A DNA stretch of 28,229 nucleotides, from the NCBI GenBank assembly GCA_018398765.1, contig JAHBMJ010001434.1:2501-30729 (forward strand). The letters run 5' to 3'. Both the position numbers and the translations under genes were made by a program. The DNA comes from Chromera velia (lineage: Eukaryota; Sar; Chromeraceae). Under the pieces are notes generated by a model. The model was not told the origin of the DNA and did no database searches. It saw nothing but the letters and a program-made list of their open reading frames with translations. Shown here one piece after another: positions 12,653-21,600 of the stretch; the first letter of the stretch is position 1; the number at the start of each line of letters is the position of its first letter.

Positions 12653-14656
12653 ATGGTGTACCTTCTACCTTCATGTGTGTGTGTTTGTTTGTGTGTCCGT
12701 GTATCAGACCATGAGCCAATTTTTCCACGCTTTTACCTCAAGAGGCTTCCATAATCACACACATTTTTCCTCCCATCCATGCATCAGAGGATTCTTTGTG
12801 CCGATAGCAGCTCCTTTGCATGGGCTTGCACCAATGGAACTCAGACAAACGCTCAAAGTCAGTGTACATGGAAATTTGCATCAATGCACAAATAGGACAC
12901 AACCTGCAGCGAGCCCTCACACGCATGCGTGTGATGACATACATGCATATGTTCATACGAGGCCCCCCCCCCTTCTGTCGGTCTGCAGGGATCGCAGTCT
13001 GAGTTGGACGACTCCTCCACTCTCCTCGCCCTCTGCACGGACTTCGTGAAGAACGCAGTCGCCACAGCCACAGCCAAGGCACTGGCTGAAGGCCTCTTAC
13101 CAGGTCTCCATCCAGACAGGCAGCAGGCTTCAGAAGGCATCGTAGGGAGGGAAGGGGAAACAGGGCCTGCACATCTTCCGGGTGGGGGGCAACCTGCGGG
13201 CCTTGGTGCAAATCTGAGTGGACAAAGAACAGAGCAGGAAACGGGGACACCCAACCCCTTCCCTGTATCTCAGCGTCCCGAGACAGAGGCCTCCGTGTCA
13301 CCCAGCGTGTCGACCAAACACCACAAAGCGGAACGATCTCCTGCTCTGTCTGTCCAGGTAGGTCAGTGGGAATACTGGACAGCGGTTTTGCAGGAAGGGG
13401 CGCTGAGGCGTTTTGGGGGGGGGAGGGGAAGCGGAAACATTCTACGGGGGAAACTCAATGACCTTTTTACTTTCATCGCGTGTGTCAAGGGCTTTCGTTG
13501 TGCGTTTGTATCACACACAGTGCATATGGAATATGTCAAATTCTACTTTCCATCCATGATCCTGTAAGCATTTTGCTTTTCCACTCACCGCATACCCCCC
13601 GAGAAAAGACACTCCATGCGCACCGTCCTATTTCCCTCTTCCCTTCCCCCCTGTCTGCAGGGTTCTCAGGCAAGCACAGAGACGCGAGAGGTGGTTTCTG
13701 CCGTCTCTGCCGACTTCCTCAGGTCCCTCTTTGCTGACGCAGCCATGCAGGCCCTCACACAGGCCCTGCCCGCAACGCTCACTGCAGAGAGCAGCAGAAG
13801 GCAGCCAGAAGACGCAGCGCCCCCCCCGTCCTCCTCCCATCCCTCACGTCCCGAGAGGCAACCGCAAACCCTAGAGCAGACACTACCACAGGCACCAGGG
13901 GGGCAGAATGCGGCTGGACTCTCACGAAATACAGAGACTCAGACAGAGAAGAAGCAGAAGAAGAAAATCAAACGCCTCATTCTGCCTGCTGCAGATGCCA
14001 ATGACGGCACCGACACTGCCGGCAGTGCAGTGGAGGCTGGCACCACCCATGCAACCGCACTCCCTCTCCAACAAGACCAGGGTCTCCAAACAGAGAGGAG
14101 AATTGGGAGAGGCCCCTCCCGACTTTCTTCGGGACGGCCAGGCGAGAGAAAAGAGGAGGGTTATGGCCCCAAATCTTCGAAACCTGCTGTTCTGTTCAAT
14201 GAAGACGAAGGTGACAAAGAGGGGGGAGGAACAGCAGTTGCGATTGTACAGACCGAATCTAGAAGCCGCGCACAAACTGTGCGTGTCGTGGATTCTGACG
14301 GGGCTCGTCGCAGCGTTGAAGGGACAAGACTGGTGCACAAATTGGTAGAGGGAGGGAGAGAGACAGATAGGGATGACAGTCATTCGGGACCTCACACGAC
14401 GGCAGCTGACCGAGGAGTGCAGACACGGGGCGCACGATTGAAGCCTGTCAGTAGGGGAGAGGTGGGAGATTTGCCTGGACAGGGTGGTACAGTAGGGGGA
14501 GAGATGGAGCAAGGAACGCAAACGCGCAGTAAAAGACGCACTCCAAGACCCCGTCAGGCAAATGGCGACAAAGATACGGTGTTGTCTGTTATGGCCCTGT
14601 ACGAAAGAGCATTAGAAGAAGCACAGAAAGCAGCAGCTGAGTCAAACACCCAGTGA
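4956..14656 (+). CDS. Gene 1: large WD40 scaffold-like protein with RII-type helices and LC8-type QT motifs (12 exons)
   Basis: Proposed exons are 4956-4992, 5365-5499, 5817-5932, 6327-6426, 6937-7002, 7326-8167, 8468-10027, 10133-10189, 10259-10302, 10831-12562, 12989-13357 and 13661-14656. All junction phases agree and give about 2,017 residues ending in TGA. Exons 4-7 and 10-12 are well supported. Exons 1, 3, 8 and 9 rest mainly on phase compatibility. Residues 13-560 contain WD40-type repeats. Residues 560-1390 are low-complexity, rich in Ser, Pro, Arg and Glu, and probably disordered. Three amphipathic helices (about 1394-1409, 1578-1600 and 1699-1724) resemble PKA RII-anchoring helices. 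Five QT motifs (about 1779-1972) resemble LC8-binding sites. There is no signal peptide or membrane segment. I infer a scaffold, perhaps axonemal or cytoskeletal, because flagellar radial spoke protein RSP3 combines the same two ligand classes. I recognise no named orthologue. Introns hold CT, GT and T-rich simple sequence and no further genes. Confidence 0.8.
5365..8842 (+). other. WD40 repeat region of gene 1
   Basis: Several WD-type units are visible after splicing. Exon 2 has VGTVAFSRDSRLLAV followed by LSVWDLEEM. Exon 4 starts with DGMMRQWVI. Joining exons 5 and 6 at a GTCAGG donor (7003) and a TTGCAG acceptor (7325) recreates CSEDGRWIACAG plus SDGKVRLFDRH, a textbook blade end, which strongly supports that intron. 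Joining exons 6 and 7 gives SLLAVGLFDGRIMLLRV. Exon 7 adds LEGHTGPINCLDF, LFLASGSADRSCRLWDL. The blades are interrupted by long Pro/Ser-rich insertions (about 280 residues in exon 6). Only five or so blades are visible, so either others are degenerate or the propeller is completed from insertions I cannot recognise. Confidence 0.8.
6740..6805 (+). repeat. Short tandem repeat in intron 4 of gene 1
   Basis: About two and a half copies of a unit of about 25 bp containing CAGAATTCTTT and CCATTTCAATA lie head to tail, ending in GGAATTCTGAATGC. The repeat lies entirely within the intron 6427-6936. Confidence 0.85.
12053..12100 (+). other. Candidate PKA RII-anchoring helix (helix A) in gene 1 exon 10
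   Basis: The translation is MAEEAAASAIDAVLGF, preceded by an acidic Ser/Glu-rich stretch and followed by a Pro-containing break. It matches the heptad-like small/hydrophobic spacing of A-kinase anchoring helices. It is notably similar to the Ht31 helix of human AKAP13 (EEAASRIVDAVI), sharing EEAA, then Ile, then DAV. Binding to a regulatory-subunit docking domain is an inference. Confidence 0.45.
12989..13108 (+). other. Duplicated exon module 1 (helix B) of gene 1
   Basis: The first 40 residues of exon 11 begin GSQSELDD and contain DFVKNAVATATAKALAEGL, an amphipathic helix with paired small and hydrophobic residues every three or four positions. It aligns without gaps with the start of exon 12. 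The rest of the exon (to 13357) is Gly/Pro/Ser-rich and looks disordered. Both exon boundaries are phase 0. Confidence 0.6.
13661..13780 (+). other. Duplicated exon module 2 (helix C) of gene 1
   Basis: The first 40 residues of the last exon begin GSQASTET and contain DFLRSLFADAAMQALTQAL. Matches to module 1 include the initial GSQ, the DF pair followed by an aliphatic and a basic residue, and the AL pair near the helix end. This indicates an ancient exon duplication rather than chance. Like helix B it fits the pattern of an RII or Dpy-30 docking helix. Confidence 0.6.
13925..14530 (+). other. Array of five LC8-type QT motifs in gene 1 exon 12
   Basis: Five short motifs with the central QT of dynein light chain LC8 ligands occur in an otherwise disordered tail: ETQTE (TQT at 13937), GLQTE (14084), IVQTE (14246), GVQTR (14417) and GTQTR (14516). 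Spacing is 49, 54, 57 and 33 residues. Several carry the acidic or basic residue and Gly that precede QT in known LC8 sites (for example DRGVQT and EQGTQT). Multiple QT sites in a disordered tail are the hallmark of LC8-assembled scaffolds such as yeast Nup159. Binding is inferred. Confidence 0.5.
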
Positions 14657-15692
14657 GCCTCTGAGCTTTTTCTATTTAAACAAACTTCAATAACTTTTAT
14701 TTATCAAGCTTTGACATTGCTAGTTAAATTAAGTTTGTCTGTCTACCTTTTATCAATCTTTCAAGTTATCGGCCAGCATAACTTAAATTTGTTTCAGACT
14801 GATCAAAAACAGACTTTATAGGTATAAACAAATTCATTGGTACAAGCCGAAATCTTGAAATGGACCATGGGGATTTCAATCCGAAACATAAGATCTTATC
14901 GTATTCTGAAAATTAGTTTTAAACCTAGTTTAGTCATATTTTTCAAAAAAATGGATCCATAAATTCAGTGTTAAATCAGTGTTGATGGATTCATTTAATT
15001 AAACAAACTTTTTTTTTTGATAAATCAATACTATAAAGTGTTGACTCGGAAGTCAAAACTAAAAATGTATACATGTTGCAAACCTAGAAGTTGAAGACTA
15101 GAACATTAATCCTAATCTTAATTAGATATCGAAATAGTAGCTATATAAAAGTACTAGGTAAAAGTACCTAATGCTATAGATCTTATGCTATGCCTAGTCA
15201 CGGGCCATGCTATGTATGTTATGCTGTGCGGGCAAAGGAATATAAATTAACTAATTATGTTTATGTCAACCTATTAAAATATTGATGTATATGTATAATA
15301 TAGTGTAAATCACGCACAATTTAATTGGTTGCTTCATTTTTTGCTAATTCTTTTTAGCTTCACTGTTATACAGTTTTGCCCGCGAATTCAAACAAACTTT
15401 AACAAAGTTTTGCATATTTTGAGGAACCTCTACAGGTTTATTCCTTTTCTGCTTACGCTTGATATACCCCACTCAGTACCACTGTGTGTGACTCCGCAAG
15501 CCTCAGGTTCTTGCACACTCGATTGGCCCAGAAACCATCATGTTGCCGCATCTGCCCCACGCATTGCAAGCACGAATTAAGTCTCTCTGTTACCGCTTTT
15601 CTTCTCCATTTCAAAGGCATTAATTGTAAGACGTGTAAGAATGAATTCTTTTGTGCCTGCGCGCTGTTAAGCTTCCACTCGTCACTGCATCC
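14657..15692. other. AT-rich spacer between convergent genes 1 and 2
   Basis: This stretch of about 1 kb holds the 3' UTRs of two tail-to-tail genes. It is AT-rich up to about 15360, with three copies of AAACAAACTT (about 14680, 15000 and 15389) and a run of TATGCTATG-like repeats at 15180-15230. I see no convincing gene or RNA. The two small plus-strand frames after 15329 have no gene-like features. Confidence 0.6.
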
Positions 15693-17392
15693 TTACGAAG
15701 CCCCCTCAAGCACTTTGTGTTCCTCCAAGAGCTTCTTCAATTCCCCCTTTCCGTGCATCTCCATCACAATGTCGCACCCCCCGATGAACTCCCCCCCCAC
15801 ATAGAGCTGCGGGATGGTGGGCCACTGGGAGTACTCCTTGATGCCCTCCCGAATCTGCGGGTGCTTCAGGACGTTCACAAACACGTAGTTCGAAAGACCG
15901 CATTCCTCAAGACAACCACAAACCTGCAGGCAGAAAGAATCAAAGAGAAAATGTCTCACAAAGAGCACGAAGGAACGCTCAGCGCGAGGATTGCACCTTT
16001 TGAGACAACCACACACCTGAACAAAAGACGTGATACTCACAAAACATGAAGACGGGTGGGTAGGTACAACATGCGGAGAGAGCACGAAGGCTTTGCACGG
16101 CATGGGAGCACGTTCGCGAACATTCGACACTCAGCAGGCTGGCTGCACTCTTCCAGACACCCACCACGTGCATGGCGGTATTACAGAGAGGAGAAAACGG
16201 CCATCTTTGCATGATGGAGCGAAAGGGGAGCAACAAAGCACAGCATTCAAAGAGGTTTGACCAGAAGGAAGAGCGAGGAGAAGAACGGCAGAGGTAGGGC
16301 CCTCATTTGGTTCTCTTCCTTCTTCCCTCCCCTAGTCTAGGAAGGCCTTCCGCTCCTCGCCTGTCCACACGTTGCTGTTTCTCTTTTCTCTCTCTTTTTC
16401 TTTCAGGGAGCGTGTCTTACCCCCAGTCCCTACGTTTTCGTTTCTCCACCTCTTTTTTTCACGATTTGTGATACTCTGTCTCCTGGAATGAAGACGAGAC
16501 AGAACATGTAGAGGCTTCTTTTTTCCTCCTTTTCTTTGCCTTCAGATAGTCAGAGAATCAACTCCACAATAATAAAGAAAACAAAGAATGTGGTCTCGCC
16601 AAACGGACACTCAAGAAATTCCCCCCTCCCNNNNNNCCCCCCCCCCCCCCCCCCCCCCCCCTCTCTCACACACGCACATACAAATTCACTCACGCACGCA
16701 CAGACACCAACAGTCAGGCATGGGGAGACCACGCAGACCCGCCCCCGACCATGCCAGTGGGGTCTCTGGCCACCGCTTTCTTCTCATGAAATCACAGAGC
16801 AAAGCGGCAGGAATTATGTATATCAGATACACAAACGGACACAAGAGCAAGACAAGTACGGAGGGGCAGCAGAAGGGTCCCATCAGACAGCCAACTCGAT
16901 CCCTTTCTCTTCCTTTTCTCGTCCGGCCGCCCTCAAATCAACGAGGCACTCATACATTTATCCATCGAATACGACTAGCAGGTCAATGTGAGCGCCCACC
17001 TTTTTGGAGAACCCGCACTCTGGTGCCTCAGGCGATCCCTTCATGAAGAGCACCATCACGTTTTCCTTCACGACCTTGTCAATCACGTCCTTCACCGTCT
17101 GCTGCGCTCCCTCGGGCTGGTTGGACTTCCTCTGAAAGTCCGGGTCCGAGTCCTGCTCCTCTCCCTTTCCCCCCGCAGTGGAGAATTCCCGTAGCTTTGC
17201 AGCTGGGGAGGAGACGGCTGAAGGTTTGGAGGCTTCCCGTTGCCCGAAGAAGAAATTGAACACACCCAAACTCGCAAATGTTCTTCCACTGCTCCCACCG
17301 GGAAACGACGGTACTTGTGTGGGAAGGCGTGTGTGCTGAAAGCCCGATGCGGGGGCATGGAACCGCGCAAGAGCTCTCACGTGACGCAACAT
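15693..17392 (-). CDS. GRX5: Gene 2: mitochondrial-type CGFS monothiol glutaredoxin (2 exons)
   Basis: Exon 1 is 17392-17000 and exon 2 is 15923-15693, joined in phase 0 across a 1,076-nt intron (donor GTGGGC, acceptor CTGCAG), giving 207 residues. The first ATG in frame (17392) starts [11 protein letters not shown], an Arg-rich, acid-free presequence without a signal-peptide core, suggesting mitochondrial import. The glutaredoxin domain runs from about residue 95: FMKGSP with the glutathione-binding Lys118, active site CGFS at 126-129, WPTIPQLY with the cis-Pro loop at 165-172, and GGCDI at 179-183. Family members bind a [2Fe-2S] cluster with glutathione and pass it from the ISC scaffold to acceptor proteins. 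The mature part matches GRX5 in length. It is convergent with gene 1 and divergent from gene 3. A plastid role cannot be fully excluded. Confidence 0.93.
16631..16661. other. Assembly gap (6 N) next to a poly-C run
   Basis: Six unknown bases are followed by about 25 C and preceded by a C-rich run. All of this lies inside the intron of gene 2. The homopolymer probably defeated sequencing, so the true length is unknown. On the sense strand of gene 2 it is poly-G. Confidence 0.98.
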
Positions 17393-18032
17393 CGGGAGGC
17401 GGTGCGAAGATGCAGAAGAAGAAATGCTCGGATGGATCCTCGACGGTTTCTGTCTCACTCTCTCCAGCTGTCTCCTGTTCTTCGGTTACGACACAGTTGA
17501 GGGATGCAAATTGAAAAAAAGAGGATCTGCAAAGCACGGTTCAATGCCGAACTTCGAACGACGGTTGGATTGATATCCGCGACAGCACAAAACTTTGTGA
17601 CAAAACAGTTCACTCTACGCCAGTGAATCTGCGAGCACGCGCGAAAAAGGGCCTCTCCTGTATCGGTAAGTTTTCATGCGTGCATGCAGTTATTTTCATC
17701 AGTGCATGTGTCACCCATGCATGCCCTCTCGACCTTCACGCCCACTATATATATGAATATAAAGCGAAGATCGATCGGAATGGTGTCGTCTTTCTCGTTG
17801 ATGTGCCTCGAAAGCACCCACAGGTGTACATGTTCACAGTGGTGCAGATCCCACTTGAGAAAGACTCAACCACGCCAAAGAGGGAAGGCCCACACACACA
17901 TGCACACAAAGGCAACAGTTGTTCCGAGTCAATAGAGAGAGACCTTCAAGGATCCAGTCTGATAAGGCACTCCAGGAATGAAGAGAAGAGAAACAAACTG
18001 AGGCAGTTTGTGCTGTCGTTTAGGCTTCTATA
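17393..18032. promoter_or_regulatory. Head-to-head promoter region of genes 2 and 3
   Basis: Genes 2 and 3 diverge with about 640 bp between start codons, so their promoters must lie here. A TATA-like AT run (TATATATATGAATATAAA, about 17747-17763) lies about 270 bp before the gene 3 ATG. Three TGCATG sites (17681, 17703 and 17718, two of them TGCATGC) cluster just upstream. TGCATGCA is a known binding site of some apicomplexan ApiAP2 factors; its use here is inferred. A 67-codon upstream frame (17830-18033) ends in TAA overlapping the gene 3 ATG. Confidence 0.45.
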
Positions 18033-18527
18033 ATGGCAGCAGCCTTGCTTCTGAGGTTGCTTGTCTGGTGCCTCGTTGCTGCTGCCCTTTCAGTAGAGAC
18101 CAAGGAGAAGAAGTCGTTGTGGGGACTTCTCGGACTCAAAAACGTGAGTATCGCTTTGGCCTCAAGCATCAGTTGCTTGAGTCCTGTCTTTGTCGGCCTC
18201 TGCCTTAACCGTTCAACCTTGTCCCAGCCCTCCGCCCTCTCCTCCTTGCAGGTTCATGTTTACACGTACGTACGCACACATAACAGCATGCATGCATGCG
18301 TGTGTCCATGCAGTCAAGCAATCTCATGAAGAGAGTGCAGCTGCGTATTCCACCTTGTGTGCACGCATTTCCATGTGGTAAATGTCTGCCTTTGTGTGGC
18401 TGCATGTGTGACCACCTGTGTCTGCAAGTGTATACATATTTGTGCGTGTACATGCGTGTGCGTGAGTGCGTGCGTGTGTATGTTTGTGCGTATGTACGTG
18501 CGTGTCTATGTTTGTGCGTGTGTGTGT

Positions 18528-18570
<43 letters not shown>

Positions 18571-18649
18571 TGCGTGCGTGTGTGTGTGCGTGTGTGTGTG
18601 CGTGTGTGTGTGCGTGTCTGTTTGTGTGTGTGTGTGAGAGAGGGGGGGG

Positions 18650-18680
<31 letters not shown>

Positions 18681-21600
18681 AAAGGTAGGCAACAAAACAC
18701 TCATGGACCTATGTGTGAAGCATATTTCCACTGCTGTCTCCCATTGGAGGGTCACATGTTTTTCTAATTGTCAAACGCTCACTCCCTATGATGTTCGATG
18801 CGCGCATGCAGCGTTCAACAAAGAGCCCCTCACTCTCGGCCCAAGAGGGGGAAGGAAGGAATCCCACCACCCTTCGGGAATCTCAAGTCACTCCGAGTCT
18901 CACTCTATCACAGTTGGGAGAGCAGAAGGACAGAAAAGAAGAGAAGAGCAAGACTGTCGATGGTGAGGAGGACGACAAAAGGAGACGCCAGGCGTCTGCT
19001 TCGAGACTAAACAAAATCTTGTCTGCCCTGAGTGCCTCCAGCGCTGCCACTGCAAACAAAAAGGAATGGGAGGACCTGCGCCCGGGAGACCACCACAGTG
19101 AGGGATCAAAAGTAAGTCAAGAATTAATGCAGAGACGCCGTGAGGATTGGAAAAGAAAAACAACCGAGAAACAAGAAAGCAAAGAGTGGTCCTGAGGCCT
19201 CAAGACGTTGGTTGTTTTGCTTGACTTCTTCTCGTTTCTTCATTCACTTATCTTCTCTCTTTCGGCATCCAACCAGCAAAAGCCTGGCTACACCTGCTTT
19301 TTTCCTGTACGTATGTGAATACAGTTCGTATAGAGTGTGCTGTAGCGGGTCAGTCAAAAGTGCATTTAATTTATTCTTTTTTCTGAGAGTGCGCGCTCGA
19401 CGTGTCTGTAGTTTTTCTGTTGTGAAGCGCCCGCGGCCCTCCAAAGAGACGAATTCTTCCCAGATTTGCTTTCTCTCTCTGTTTTGTTCGGATTGCAACA
19501 GTGTCTCCGAATTAGGTGGGACAGGTGAGCATTTGAGTTGAGATACTTGAGTTCTCCGTCTACCCCCCCACGCACTTTTGTTGCAGGCCCCTTCTGACAC
19601 ACAAGGGACGTTGCTCCAAGAGGAGGAGGTGAGTGTGTAGTAATGAAAGAGCAGTAAGCCACCTTGTCAGTGAGGAAGTGGGCAGGTCGCAGAGTCAGCA
19701 AATCACCTGAAAGGCAAGTCAGCCTGTGAGTGAGTCCGCAATCCAGCATTTCAACCAGTCAGACAGTCATTAGTCTGTATGACAAGCATTCAATTAGTCA
19801 ATCAGTCACACACAAGAGCAACGAGTTGATCACTCGTCCTTGATGCACTCCTAAGTTGCGAAGCTGCCTTTCTTCATCAGAAGTTTTTGTCGTTTTTGCT
19901 TGTTGCACCCGCCTCTTTCTTTCTGAACATGACATGAATGATTTGTGAGGTATTTTTTGTCTGCCTCAATCCATCATAGCAGTCGCCTTTTGCTCCTGTC
20001 TCCCCCTACCCTCTATTACTCATAAAAGTCCCTCACCTCCAATGCATGTTTGCCTCCATTCATTCATTCATTCATTCATTCATTGTTTCGCAGGACGAGG
20101 AAGGCTCGAGCGCAGGCAACCCTGAACAAGTCAGTTATCAGCTGCAAGAGAGGAAGGACAATGGAAAAAATAGACTCTCAAAATCTTTGCGGACGTGTGC
20201 GTGGGAGTGCGCTTCTCTCCACAAATTGTTCCTTCTCTCACGACCTCTGAGTGGCTCTTACTCTCTTTCCCCTGTATCTTCTCTCCTCTTCTCTTTCCTT
20301 AATTCTGCCTAGCTTCTCTCGCTTCATGAGCAGACTCTCAGCCTTTCAAGTCAAAAAGATTGATGAAGGATCGACGAAAAAAAAAGATTCAGTGAGAGCA
20401 TGCAGGACGATTCGTTGCAGACTGCAGGCATGTTTTCAGTGCAGACCCGGTTATTCTCCCGTTAAGCTCAAAACAAGGACAATAGCTGTGATGTTGACGA
20501 AATGATGCATGAATATGAAAAAAGAGCGAGGCGCGGTTGACGAAAAAGTGAGGATAAAGAAACAGTACGAGCATCGAGCGCCTGCAGGTCTCCACATTTC
20601 TTTGAGACTTGCTGTGTGGGAATTTAAGCGATTAATTCGGCAGAAATTGTCCCGCCACGCTCCTCTGGCAGCTCCTGTGAATTCATTTGTTTGTAAAAGG
20701 TCTAGTGTAGTTGAGAGGCTGTGCAACATTGAAGGAACAAAAAAGACAGCTGGATGTATTCATTTGCATGTGCCTCATGCAACCAACGGATTCTTTTCTC
20801 CCGTTTGTTTCTTTTCTGAAATGAACTGCGTGCAGCAAGCAGCGGTCAGTGGACTCATTTCTTGCTCCCTGCCTGGCTGCTTCCGTGGTGTCAACTGGCC
20901 TTTTCTGCTCCCTTGGTGCTTCTTTCCCTGGGTCTATCACGCATCAGCTGATAAGTAACATATCCTTTGGTCTTCTCATTTCCATCTGAACCCGCACCTT
21001 CTCCCATTTCGAAGGGGGGCGCATTTGCCACACACACCCTGCAAGCTCTCTTTCCCTCCTTCTTGACGCATAGCCATTCATGGACCAATGATAACCCGGA
21101 ATGCATTCTGTCGACGTGTCGCATTCCCTTATGTGCACGGGCGCCTTTGTATTTATGCGCATGCAAGTGTTTCTTTTTCTTTTTGTATATCTCACTTTCG
21201 TCCCTCATTGACTCACTGCAGCAACGACAAGTGATGGAGGAGATGACAGACTTGGCCGTTAAGGTAGAAAGAGGGAAGGGGGGAGGGAAAGGACGAACAG
21301 GAAAGAAGAAAGAGCGAGAATGAGTTATTTAAATTTGCATCTCTTTTGGTGCTCTTTTCCAGAATGAGAGAGCACCCTCGAAGATTTAGTCTCACCGCGA
21401 CTGCCTTTCTCTGGCCGTTCATGTGAATCATGGAGTGTGTGGAACTGTTCAGCTCGTTTGCGTGCTACTTTCTCTCAGGTTAGATTGGTCGAAATATGTG
21501 GGACAGGCAGTGCAAATAAAAGACCTTATACAGGGGGCTGGATTGGAAAGAAATCTGATCGAGTTCTTTTCTCTGCCAACCTGCGTCCGGCCACCCGGGT

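Noticed and set aside
18296..18755. Cys/Val- and Thr/His-repeat frames in the GT tract
   Set aside because: They are dinucleotide repeat artefacts within intron 1 of gene 3.
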